From: Kiritimatiellia bacterium
Lineage (GTDB): Bacteria > Verrucomicrobiota > Kiritimatiellia > RFP12 > UBA1067
Assembly: GCA_017405115.1 (NCBI GenBank)
Contig: JAFRBA010000244.1
Coordinates: 15,122 to 79,121 of the forward strand
Direction of reading: 5' to 3'
DNA: 64,000 nucleotides
Of the stretch, positions 44,081 to 53,386 are shown in pieces. The notes under the pieces were generated by a model that was given only the letters and a program-made list of their open reading frames with translations, had not been told where the DNA came from and searched no databases. The position numbers and the translations under genes are program-made. Within the stretch, counting starts at the first letter, position 1, and the number at the start of each line of letters is the position of its first letter.

Positions 44081-45363
44081 TGTCCAAGCTAGAGCTCCAG
44101 ATTGCTAACGGCGAGTTCGCGGGCCAGCGGTACGCAGTCGGGCCCGGGGGGCTTCGGCTCGGGCGCTCGTCGTCGAACGACATACACATAAACGACGAGG
44201 AGCTCTCCCGCAACCACTGCTTCTTCGAGGCCGAGGGCGAGACCGGGCTGCGCGTCACGGACCTCGCCAGCGCGAACGGAACCGTCCTGAACGGGCGAGT
44301 GATCGGCGGAGACCCCGAGGCCCTCCATGCCGGAGACCGCTGAGAGGTCGGCAGGACGGTCATATCCGTGGTCGGCGACGAGGCGAGCCCGCCGTCGGCC
44401 ATCGACCTCGGCCTTGGCGCGCCGGAGGCTCCGAAGGGCAGGGGCAGGCGGAAGCCGGCGGCGAGCGTGTTGTGGATCGTCGCGATCGCGGCGCTGCTTT
44501 CCGCGATAGGCGTCGTGCTGTTCGTCCCGCGCGGAGAGGAGCAGGCGCCCGCGAAGCCGGTGGTGGAGGAGGCGCCTGTCGTGCGCGAGCTCTTCTACGA
44601 GAAGGTCGAGGCCGACTCCGGCAGGATATTCCGCTATGCGCTGCGCCTGTCCGACGACGGCGTGCTGTCGGTCTCCGTCGACGACGTGCCTAAGAACGAC
44701 CGCAGCTTCACGAAGAGCGAGCCCCTGGGGGAGAAGGCGCGCGCCGAGCTGAACGACATTTTGGCCTTCGACAAGATACGCGAAATCGACCGCGAATACA
44801 CGGGCCCCGAGCCCGACCCTCCGGCCCTCGTGAGCTTCGAGCTCCGCGTGGTGTATTCCACGAAGGAGCGGACGGTCCGCGTCGTCAACACGCAGGAACC
44901 GGAGGCGTTCCGCGCAGTCCGCGAGAAGCTGGAGGCGTTCTCGAAGAACCAGCTCGGGGTCTGGGCGATCCAGTACTCGCGCGAGAAGCTTGTCGCGCTC
45001 GCCGAGGAGTCCGTCGAGGTCGGCCGCGCCAAGTGGGAGGACCGCGACGTCAACCACGGCAATCTCTTCGCGGCGGTCACTGCGTATCGGGAGGCGCTGT
45101 TCTATCTCGAGACCGTGAACCCGAAGCCGGAGTGCGCGGCCCTGGCGAGGGAGGGCCTCGCCAAGGCCAAGGAGGAGCTGGAGAGGCGCTACGCAGACCA
45201 GCGCTTCGTGGTGGACAAGGCGCTCAACCAGGGCCGGTGGGAGGAGGCCAGGCGCGAACTGGGCGTCCTCCTCGAGATGGTGCCGGACCGGAACGACGAC
45301 CGCTACAGGGAGGCCTCTGCGAAGTTGGTCGACGTGGAGCGCCGCATGAAGGGAGGGAAGTGA
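44080..45363 (+). CDS. FHA-domain membrane protein with in-frame UGA
   Basis: One frame of 428 codons broken by TGA at 44341-44343. Residues 1-87 are an FHA domain (RYAVGPGGLRLGRSSSNDIH, LSRNHCFFE, SANGTVLNG, HAGDR). Past the TGA the frame goes on EVGRTVISVVGD, completing the FHA fold, then a helix (VLWIVAIAALLSAIGVV) and a C-terminal TPR-like helical part (FAAVTAYREALFYLE). FHA domains bind phosphothreonine and often sit beside secretion genes. Either the gene is broken, an internal GTG at 44368 restarts the C-terminal part, or UGA is read through. No kinase gene is adjacent. Confidence 0.75.
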
Positions 45364-45364
45364 A

Positions 45365-46681
45365 ATGATGCGGACGGCCTTTATGTCCGGGCTGCTTGTC
45401 GCCGCCCTGTGCGCATTCTCCGACGCGCCGCCGTCGACGCGCGTGAGCCTCTCGAGCCAGCCCGTCGGCGCGACGGTCATAGTCGACGGGCGCGACCGCG
45501 GCACCACGCCGATCACCCTGTTCGACCTCGAACCCGGCCGCCATCACGTGAAGTACCGCCTGGCTGGCTATGTCGAGCGCGACCGCTTCTTCAGCACCAA
45601 CGAGGGCCCGTTCGTCGAGTGCAGCGAGACGCTCGTGGAGGAGAAGGGGCTGCTCCTCCTCCAGACCGAGCCGGAGGGGTGCAGCATCACGGTGGACGGC
45701 GTCTCGGCAGGCCAGACGCCGCGCCTGCTCTCCGACCTCTCCGCAAAGGACACGCACACGGTGCGCCTGCGCAAGGCGGGCTACCAGGACCAGACGATAA
45801 CCGTCCGCTTCGACGGAAGGAAGCCGCTGGTCCGCAAAGAGACGCTCGTGCTGGCGTCCGGCGTCGTCAGCATCGCCAGCGAGCCCGCTGGCGCCGAGGT
45901 CACGGTGAACGGCGTCGAGCGCGGCCGCACTCCGCTGGAGGTCTCGGGCGTCCCCAGGGGGCGCGCCACGGTGAAGTTCCATCTCGACGGCTTTGAGGAC
46001 GAGACCCGGGAGCTTGCGATAAACGCCGGCGACCACCAGACCCTCCAGATCGCTATGAAGGGCCTGCCCGGGACGCTGCACCTTACCTCCGTGCCCGTCG
46101 GGGCGCGGTTCTACGTGAACGAGGCGTCGCGGGGGAAGGGCCCGGTGACGCTGACCGGGCTCAAGCCGGGCGAATATTCCGTCCGGGCGGAGATGGAGGG
46201 CTACGGCACGCAGTCGAAGACCGTCACGATCGCCAACGGCGCGTCGCTGAGCGAGGAGTTCAGGCTTTCCAACGTAATGGGCCGCCTGGAGGTGCGCACG
46301 AGCCCGGTGGGCGCGAAGGTCCTGTTCGACGGGCGCCAGGTCGGCACGACGAAGTCGAACGACCCCGAGGCCGAGTTCAGCGACGTCCTCGCCATCGAGA
46401 ACGTCTCCGAGGGGGAGCACACCCTCGTCGTACGCAAGGACGGCTATTCCGAGGCGGTGCGCCACCCGAAAGTGCACAGCGAGAAGACCTCGCAGGCCAA
46501 CGTGCGTCTGCGCCGCGTCTTCCGCCCCGACACGGAGATCGTCACCGCGCGCGGCAACTACAGGGGCGTGCTCGTGTCCGTCACGCCCGACGCAGTCGTC
46601 CTGGAGGTGAAGATGGGCATCACGCGCAGCTTCTCCAAGGACGAGATCCGGCGGATGGAGACTCTCGCCGAGGGGAAGTGA
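45365..46681 (+). CDS. PEGA-repeat secreted/envelope protein
   Basis: 438 residues with a signal peptide (FMSGLLVAALCAFSDA). Five PEGA repeats are marked by the P-x-G-A-x-V-x-V-x-G pattern: QPVGATVIVDG, EPEGCSITVDG, EPAGAEVTVNG, VPVGARFYVNE and SPVGAKVLFDG, each ending in a G(Y/F) motif. PEGA repeats are small surface or envelope modules. The C-terminal TARGNYRGVLVSVTPDAVVL is a separate beta module. It follows the FHA gene by one base and overlaps tlyA by four (GTGA). Confidence 0.88.
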   Translation: MMRTAFMSGLLVAALCAFSDAPPSTRVSLSSQPVGATVIVDGRDRGTTPITLFDLEPGRHHVKYRLAGYVERDRFFSTNEGPFVECSETLVEEKGLLLLQTEPEGCSITVDGVSAGQTPRLLSDLSAKDTHTVRLRKAGYQDQTITVRFDGRKPLVRKETLVLASGVVSIASEPAGAEVTVNGVERGRTPLEVSGVPRGRATVKFHLDGFEDETRELAINAGDHQTLQIAMKGLPGTLHLTSVPVGARFYVNEASRGKGPVTLTGLKPGEYSVRAEMEGYGTQSKTVTIANGASLSEEFRLSNVMGRLEVRTSPVGAKVLFDGRQVGTTKSNDPEAEFSDVLAIENVSEGEHTLVVRKDGYSEAVRHPKVHSEKTSQANVRLRRVFRPDTEIVTARGNYRGVLVSVTPDAVVLEVKMGITRSFSKDEIRRMETLAEGK

Positions 46682-47439
46682 AGGGCAGGCTCGATCTCCT
46701 CATGGTCGAGCGCGGTCTGGCGGAGTCCAGGACGCGCGCCCAGGCCCTCGTGATGGCCGGAAAGGTGCGCGTCGGCGGGCAGGTCGAGACGAAGGCGTCG
46801 CGGCAGGTCCCGGCGGACGCCGAAATCGAGGTCGAGTCGCCGCCGCGCTTCGTCTCGCGCGGCGGCGAGAAGCTGGAAGGGGCCTTTGCCCTCTGGGGCT
46901 CGGCGCGCGAACACCCGCTCGACGTGCGGGGCAGGGTCTGCCTGGACGTCGGCTCGTCCACCGGGGGCTTCACCGACTGCCTGCTCCAGCACGGCGCCGC
47001 GCGCGTCATGGCGGTGGACGTCGGCACCAACCAGCTCGCCTATCGCCTCCGCACGGACCCGCGCGTCTGGCTGCGCGAAAACTTCAACGCGCGCTTCATG
47101 AAGCCCTCCGACCTGCCGGACGCGCCGTCCGTCGCGGTGACGGACGTCTCGTTCATATCGCTCAAACTGATACTTCCCCCCATCGCGAACGTGCTCGCGC
47201 CGGGCGGCCTGGTGGTGGCGCTTATCAAGCCGCAGTTCGAGGTGGGCCGCGGCAAGGCCCCGGGCGGCCTCGTGCGGGACGAGTCGCTCCGCCTCGCCGC
47301 GCGGGACGAAATCGTCCGATTCGCGGAAGAGGAGCTCGGGCTTGTCCTCCTCGGCCTGGCGGAGTCGCCCATCCGCGGCCGCGAGATGGGCAATGTCGAG
47401 TACCTGTCCTATTGGCTTGGCCCTTCAATCAACGCATAA
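46678..47439 (+). CDS. tlyA: TlyA-family rRNA 2'-O-methyltransferase
   Basis: 253 residues from GTG 46678. The S4 RNA-binding domain is residues 1-60 (RLDLLMVERGLAESRTRAQA). The FtsJ-like methylase has the SAM loop VCLDVGSSTGGFTDCLLQ, then VDVGTNQLAYRLR, VTDVSFISLKLILPP and VALIKPQFEVGRG. Homologues methylate 16S/23S rRNA cytidines and affect capreomycin sensitivity. Confidence 0.93.
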   Translation: MKGRLDLLMVERGLAESRTRAQALVMAGKVRVGGQVETKASRQVPADAEIEVESPPRFVSRGGEKLEGAFALWGSAREHPLDVRGRVCLDVGSSTGGFTDCLLQHGAARVMAVDVGTNQLAYRLRTDPRVWLRENFNARFMKPSDLPDAPSVAVTDVSFISLKLILPPIANVLAPGGLVVALIKPQFEVGRGKAPGGLVRDESLRLAARDEIVRFAEEELGLVLLGLAESPIRGREMGNVEYLSYWLGPSINA

Positions 47440-47477
47440 AAAGCGATCTATGGGCCCCGAAGGGGAAGGATCGGTTT
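47437..47477 (+). terminator. Likely Rho-independent terminator after tlyA
   Basis: AAAAAGCGATC pairs with GATCGGTTTTT across a GC-rich loop that includes CCCCGAAGGGG; the right arm ends in five T. It immediately follows the tlyA stop. Confidence 0.7.
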
Positions 47478-47523
47478 TTATGTGTTGGCCGTAGCCCTTC
47501 AACCCGAAGCGGCGGAATTGTGG

Positions 47524-47529
47524 TATAAT
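47524..47529 (+). promoter_or_regulatory. Extended -10 promoter (TTGTGGTATAATATTC), start codon 9 bases on
   Basis: TATAAT ends 9 bases before ATG 47539, leaving room for a leader of 0-3 bases and no ribosome site. Confidence 0.6.
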
Positions 47530-47538
47530 ATTCACCCA

Positions 47539-48017
47539 ATGGCCAAGCGTGTCGTAGATCCGCGTCCCTGCTGGGACGAGTACTTCATGAACATCGCCGG
47601 TGTCGTGGCTTCGCGTTCGAACTGCTCGCGCCGCCACGTGGCGGCGGTGATCGTGCGCAACCGCCACATACTCTCGACGGGCTACAACGGAACACCCCAC
47701 GGCGTCGTCAACTGCTTCGCCGGCGGCTGCCCGCGCTGCGCCCATACCTCGAAGAGCGGCAGCCACCTGGAGGAGTGCCTGTGCGTCCATGCCGAGCAGA
47801 ACGCGATCTGCCAGGCCGCCCTGCACGGCCACGCCATAGAGGGCGCCACCATCTACATAACCATTTCCCCCTGCCTCACGTGCGCGAAGCTGATCATCAA
47901 CTCGGGCATAAGCGAGGTCGTCTACGGCGGCGACTACGCCTTTCTGGACGACGTCAAGGACCTGTTCCGCCAGGCGGGGGTGAAGCACCGCAAGTATACT
48001 GCAAAAGGAAGGAAAAA

Positions 48018-48021
<4 letters not shown>
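47539..48021 (+). CDS. dCMP deaminase (ComEB-like)
   Basis: 160 residues from ATG 47539. Zinc-binding CVHAEQNAICQ (His, Glu) and ISPCLTCAKLII (two Cys) are the cytidine/deoxycytidylate deaminase motifs. An extra Cys/His segment (CFAGGCPRCAH) is typical of the dCMP deaminase/ComEB group. It converts dCMP to dUMP for thymidylate synthesis. It overlaps tpiA by four bases. Confidence 0.92.
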
Positions 48022-48777
<756 letters not shown>

Positions 48778-48785
<8 letters not shown>

Positions 48786-49362
48786 CCGCGTGCCAGTGCT
48801 GGCGGCGGCGCTCGTGGCCGCCGCCGGCTGCTTCAACGAGCCTGAGCCGGCGTACAAGTCGGTTCCCGCCGAGGCCAGGGTCTACCTGAGCGACAAGGGC
48901 CTGAAGGAGCTGCCCGAGGTGAACGCCAAGGCCGACTACCTCAACCTCGACCGCAACCAGCTCGAGAAGGTGGACGGTGTCGAGAAGCTCGTCGGCCTCA
49001 AGTGGCTGCGGCTGAACGACAACCGCCTCTCCGCGCTTCCCGACCTCTCGCCGCTGGTCAGCCTCCGCCGCATCTACCTGCGCAACAACCGGTTCGAGAC
49101 CGTGCCCGAGACGCTGAAGGACCTTCCCTCGCTTACGGACATAGACCTCTCCGGCAACCCGATCAGCGAGGTCCCCGCCTGGCTTGCGCAGAAGAAGGGC
49201 CTCAAGAATGTCTCGTTCTCGCGCACCAAGGTCACGAGGCTCCCCGACGACCTGTCGGCGTGGAAGAAGCTGCAGTCCCTGCAGCTGGGTGACCTTGTCA
49301 TCTCCCCCGAGGAGATGAAGCGCATCCGCGACACGCTGCCCGACGTGGCGGTCGTCTTCTAG
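48778..49362 (+). CDS. Leucine-rich repeat lipoprotein
   Basis: 194 residues. The signal peptide ends in the lipobox VAAAGC. About six LRR units follow (LNLDRNQLEKV, LRLNDNRLSAL, IYLRNNRFETV, IDLSGNPISEV), a pattern for protein binding at the cell surface or periplasm. It overlaps the tpiA end by 8 bases, so it is translationally coupled to it. No specific partner can be named. Confidence 0.85.
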
Positions 49363-49365
49363 CGC

Positions 49366-50538
49366 GTGAGCCTGGTCCTTCGCATCGTCTGCGGGCTCGT
49401 GGCCGGAGTGGCGCTTGCGCTGCTCGTGCCGGAATGGACCTTCGTCGGGCTGCTCGGCGAGCTCTTTGTGGGCGCGCTGAAGGCCATCGCCCCCGTCCTG
49501 GTCGCCCTGCTCGTTACGAGCTCGCTGGCCTCCGGCAGGGGGTTCGACAGCCGGTTCGGAAGGGTGGTCGTGCTCTACCTCTGCGGGACGTTCCTGGCGG
49601 CGATCGTCGCCGTCGCCGGCAGCATTGCGTTCCCCCAGACCCTCGACCTGCGCACTGCCGCGTCGGGGGTGGCGGCGCCATGCGGGCTCTCGGACGTGAT
49701 GAGGCAGCTCCTCTCGAGCATAGCCGTCAATCCGGTCGAGGCCGTGGCGCAGGCCAACTACCTCGCCATCCTGTTCTGGTCCGTGCTGTTCGGCCATGCC
49801 CTGCGGCGCACTGCTGACGCCGGCGTGCGAGCTGGAATCGCCTCCCTCGCCGCCGCGGTGTCGTGCGTCGTGCGCTTCATCATATGGTGCGCGCCCTTCG
49901 GCGTAATGGGCCTTGTCTTCGCCTCCGTGTCGCAGAGCGGACTCTTGGTCTTCCGCTCGTACGGCTCCCTCGTGCTCCTGCTCGTGGGGTGCATGGCCGT
50001 CGTCGCGCTCGTCACGAATCCGCTGCTGGTATGGCTGGCCATGCGGCGCAATCCGTATCCCCTCGTCTTCACCTGCCTGCACCGCAGCGGGGTGACCGCG
50101 TTCTTCACGCGCAGCTCCGCGGCGAACATACCGGTGAACATGGCGCTCTGCAGGGAGCTGGGCCTCGACGAGGACTTCTACTCAGTGTCCATACCCCTTG
50201 GCGCCACCGTCAACATGAGCGGCGCGGCCGTCACGATAACCGTCATGGCGCTGGCCGCCGCCAACACCCTCGGCGTCCGCCCGGACATCGCCTCGGCGCT
50301 GCTGCTGAGCGTCCTGGCGACTTTCGCGGCGTGCGGGGCCTCCGGCGTGGCCGGCGGATCCCTCCTGCTCATCCCCATGGCCTGTTCGCTCTTCGGGATA
50401 GACAACGCCGCCGCCATGCAGGTGGTCGGCGTGGGGTTCGTCATCGGCGTCGTACAGGACAGCTTCGAGACGATGCTGAACTCGTCCGGCGACGTGCTGT
50501 TCGCCGCCGCCGTGGACTTGCCGCGGCGTCTCAGGTGA
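49366..50538 (+). CDS. sstT: Serine/threonine:sodium symporter SstT-like (DAACS family)
   Basis: 390 residues from GTG 49366. Many hydrophobic helices. TRSSAANIPVNMALCRELGL, SIPLGATVNMSGAAVTITVM and GVVQDSFETMLNSSGDVLF are the substrate- and sodium-binding hairpin motifs of the glutamate/serine transporter family, closest to SstT. Imports serine or threonine with sodium. It ends 8 bases into the convergent regulator gene. Confidence 0.9.
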   Translation: MSLVLRIVCGLVAGVALALLVPEWTFVGLLGELFVGALKAIAPVLVALLVTSSLASGRGFDSRFGRVVVLYLCGTFLAAIVAVAGSIAFPQTLDLRTAASGVAAPCGLSDVMRQLLSSIAVNPVEAVAQANYLAILFWSVLFGHALRRTADAGVRAGIASLAAAVSCVVRFIIWCAPFGVMGLVFASVSQSGLLVFRSYGSLVLLLVGCMAVVALVTNPLLVWLAMRRNPYPLVFTCLHRSGVTAFFTRSSAANIPVNMALCRELGLDEDFYSVSIPLGATVNMSGAAVTITVMALAAANTLGVRPDIASALLLSVLATFAACGASGVAGGSLLLIPMACSLFGIDNAAAMQVVGVGFVIGVVQDSFETMLNSSGDVLFAAAVDLPRRLR

Positions 50539-51316
50539 CGTGCGCCGCGCGGTACCGCGCGGGGGGCACGCCGACGACGCGCCGGAACGTCCTTATGAAG
50601 TGGGAGTGGTCGAAGAACCCGGTGTCCGCGGCTATGTCGCTTATCCTGCGGTCTGTCGTGGCGAGCAGCGTCTTCGCCGCGTTGATCCTCACGGAGGTCA
50701 TGTAGTCGGAAGGGGACATCTGCGTGAGCTCCTTGAACAGCCGCCTGAACTGCGCCGGGGAGTAGTGCGCCACCTTGGCCAGGGTCTCCACCGACAGCCT
50801 CTCGGAATAGTGCCTGTTCAGGTAGACCACCGCCTTGCGCACGGGCTCGTACCAGTTCGCGGCGACCATTTTCCTCTGCGCGCGCCAGTATACGGTGGCC
50901 GTGCCGATGCGCCTGCCGTCGGCCGAGACCACCGGCCTCACCGTGACGCAGTTCAGGCTGTCGGACCTGTCGGCGACGAAGCCGTAGACGCGCTCCACTA
51001 TCGGCACTCCGGTCTCCATCACCTCGCGGTCACGGTTCGCGTATACCGCCGCCAGGTCCGGCGGGTAGAGCTCTTCCGACGTGTAGCCGAGCATGTCGTC
51101 CAGCGAGCGCCATCCGGAGACGTCCACGTTGTACCGGTTGGTGTGCATGATGCGCCCCTCGGCGTTCTTGACGCAGAGCGAAATGCCCGGCATGTTCTCC
51201 ATGAGGTCGATGAGCAGCTGCATCGACGCGCCTGCCTGCTTCATGAAGTCGCCGCGCATTTTCTCGATCTTGGCGCGCGGAATCTCCTTCTTTGCGTACC
51301 GCTTCCTGAAGTTCAT
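50531..51316 (-). CDS. AraC-family regulator with PAS domain
   Basis: 261 residues from ATG 51316; a GTG 15 bases upstream is the alternative. The PAS-like region is LMENMPGISLCVKNAEGRIM to near residue 150 (MLGYTSEELYPPDLAA). The C-terminal AraC double helix-turn-helix is LSVETLAKVAHYSPAQFRRLF and RISDIAADTGFFDHSHFIRTF. On the minus strand a TGTATGAT -10 ends 6 bases before this ATG, so the mRNA may be leaderless. It likely senses a small ligand through PAS; targets unknown. Confidence 0.85.
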   Translation of the reverse strand: MNFRKRYAKKEIPRAKIEKMRGDFMKQAGASMQLLIDLMENMPGISLCVKNAEGRIMHTNRYNVDVSGWRSLDDMLGYTSEELYPPDLAAVYANRDREVMETGVPIVERVYGFVADRSDSLNCVTVRPVVSADGRRIGTATVYWRAQRKMVAANWYEPVRKAVVYLNRHYSERLSVETLAKVAHYSPAQFRRLFKELTQMSPSDYMTSVRINAAKTLLATTDRRISDIAADTGFFDHSHFIRTFRRVVGVPPARYRAAHVT

Positions 51317-51652
51317 GAGCGAATCATACACTTTTTGCGCCCCCCGCGCAAGAGGGTGGGGGCATCCGCGAATCGTGCGGCTGCGCGATTCGCTCGTGGG
51401 GCGCTGCGCGGCGGCACCGCCCGAACCTCATTTCGCGGGCACCCCCGACAGGATTTCGACGCTCGCGCTAGGCGCTCGCCCGTGCGCACGGGGGTCAAAA
51501 TCCCGTCGGACCCGCAAAAGTGCTCTCGTGCGGCGCCGCCTCTCCGCGCCCCGTCGCGAATCAAGCGCGCAGCCCGAATCCGCCGCCGCAAAGTCAGGCA
51601 ACAAAACGCCGCCGAAAAATGGTAAAATACTCGCAGCGAAGCAGAGGGGAAA
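51317..51652. other. Non-coding gap with GC-rich hairpins
   Basis: No gene seen. CCGACAGGATTTCGAC (51445-51460) and GTCAAAATCCCGTCGG (51494-51509) form an imperfect 16-base inverted repeat. It surrounds a perfect CCGTGCGCACGG palindrome. CGAATCG...CGATTCG forms another stem near 51370-51400. A candidate promoter (TGGTAAAAT, 51621-51628) for the methyltransferase ends the gap. Confidence 0.6.
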
Positions 51653-53386
51653 ATGGCAGAGAAGCTTTTGAAGAAGAGGCCGCGCAAGGTAGCGCCGAAG
51701 AGGGCTCCGGCCGAGGAGACTGGTAGGGCGGCGTGTCCCCGCACCGCCGCAGCCCTCGTTGGCAAATACAAGGAAAGGCAGCTTGCATGGATCAAGCGGC
51801 ACGGCGTCTACAACTATCCTGCGAGAGACGGCGACGAGTTTGACGCGAAGGCGTTTGTGGCGATAAGGGAGCTTTGGCTATATGCCGATGTGAAGGGAAC
51901 GCGGCATGCGTTCGAGGCTGAGTTCGTCGGCAAGATGACGAAGGCCGAATTCCTCTCGGCGAATCCAACCTACGCGAAGCTCGGCCCATCGAAGGGCAAG
52001 GCGTATTATGTTTTCAAGACAACTCCGCTCGACTACGGCCCACGGCTTGAGAATCCCATCGTCATTGTCCGCACGGCAGACTTCGGCGGACGTTCGCAGA
52101 AGGTGAAGAAGGCAATCGAGCGGTTCAAGGACGACGGCGAGTTCGCGCCGCTCGAACACTACCTTCCCACCGACCTCGCGCAAGTGCCGCGCGCCCAGCT
52201 CCGCGTCTGCGAAGCAGCGTTGCAGATGGAGTTCCTACGTGATTTTGATTTGTCGAGGACATCTGAAATCGTTGGTAACGTGAGGGAGTCTGGCGATCGA
52301 GAAGCACGGTTTACTTGCCTTGACTTTTTTGCGGGTAGTGGTCTTGTGTCAGTTGGCCTATCATCAGATTTCCGTACTGTCTGGGCGAATGATATTAGCG
52401 CCAAGAAGGCCCGTGTGTTTAACGCTAACAATAAGGAAGGTGTCTTACAAGTATGCCCGATTGAAAATATATCAGGAAAGGCATTGCCGGCCGTGGATTT
52501 GTCCTGGGGAAGCTTCCCTTGTCAGGATCTTTCTTTGGCTGGTGATATTAAAGGCTTGTATGCCTCTCGCAGTGGCTTGTTTTGGCAATGGCTGCGGGTC
52601 ATGGATGAAATGCACGCTCGGCCACCAGTCGTTGTGGCTGAAAATGTTGTGGGTTTTGTTTCTGCTGCTGGTGGAAAATATTACGTGGCGGCACATGAGG
52701 AACTTTCGAAGAGGGGTTACAAGGTTGGTGCAGTGATGCTTGACGCTGCAAATTGGCTGCCACAATCTCGCAAGAGAATTTTCATGATAGGTGTTCAGAG
52801 GGATGTTTGCATTAGAAATTTGACTTCTAATGGGGCTACGTGGTGCCATCCTGATCCAGTTGTCAAAGTTGCCGGGATGGTCACAGATTGGGTTTGGTGG
52901 AACATTCCGGCACCAATGGTCAAAAAGTCGAAGCTTGACGAATTAGTGGATTTTGACTGTCCTTGTGATCCAGAGACGGTTCAATCACATAACCTCTCTC
53001 TTGTTGCTTCCGAAAAAATCAATCAAATAAGGAACCTTTCTCGCGGATGTCGTCGCGCTTTCACTGGTTATCGCAGAACTCGTAATCATAAGCAAGTCCT
53101 TGAAGTGCGTACGGATGGAATGGCGGGGTGCTTGCGTACGCCTTGTGGCGGTAGTAGTCGGCAGGTTATTATCATCGCTACCGACGGAGAGCTCAAGACG
53201 CGGCTGCTCACAGTGCGTGAAACGGCACGTTTGATGGGTGCGCCTGATTCTTATAAGATCCCTGGGTCATACAACGAGGGATACATGGCAATGGGTGATG
53301 CGGTCGCCGTCCCAGTTGTAGAATATTTGTCAAAGCAGTTGTTGGCTCCGTTGGGAAGGTCGGCGAAGGAGAGAGGAACGGTATGA
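51653..53386 (+). CDS. DNA cytosine-C5 methyltransferase with extra N-terminal domain
   Basis: 577 residues. From about residue 220 the C5-methylase motifs appear in order: FTCLDFFAGSGLVSVGL (I), SWGSFPCQDLSLAG (catalytic PCQ, IV), VVAENVVGF (ENV, VI), QSRKRIFMIG (VIII) and MGDAVAVPVVEYL (X). Residues 1-200 (WIKRHGVYNYPARDGDEFDA, NPTYAKLGPSKGKAYYVFK) are a separate domain, not part of usual enzymes, and possibly a fused stand-alone gene. G+C falls sharply near 52230, at the domain border. It overlaps the next ATG, forming a restriction-modification pair. Confidence 0.9.
   Translation: MAEKLLKKRPRKVAPKRAPAEETGRAACPRTAAALVGKYKERQLAWIKRHGVYNYPARDGDEFDAKAFVAIRELWLYADVKGTRHAFEAEFVGKMTKAEFLSANPTYAKLGPSKGKAYYVFKTTPLDYGPRLENPIVIVRTADFGGRSQKVKKAIERFKDDGEFAPLEHYLPTDLAQVPRAQLRVCEAALQMEFLRDFDLSRTSEIVGNVRESGDREARFTCLDFFAGSGLVSVGLSSDFRTVWANDISAKKARVFNANNKEGVLQVCPIENISGKALPAVDLSWGSFPCQDLSLAGDIKGLYASRSGLFWQWLRVMDEMHARPPVVVAENVVGFVSAAGGKYYVAAHEELSKRGYKVGAVMLDAANWLPQSRKRIFMIGVQRDVCIRNLTSNGATWCHPDPVVKVAGMVTDWVWWNIPAPMVKKSKLDELVDFDCPCDPETVQSHNLSLVASEKINQIRNLSRGCRRAFTGYRRTRNHKQVLEVRTDGMAGCLRTPCGGSSRQVIIIATDGELKTRLLTVRETARLMGAPDSYKIPGSYNEGYMAMGDAVAVPVVEYLSKQLLAPLGRSAKERGTV

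Noticed and set aside
47437..47477. Riboswitch in the tlyA-deaminase gap
   Set aside because: The inverted repeat ends in a T run directly after a stop codon and is better explained as a terminator.
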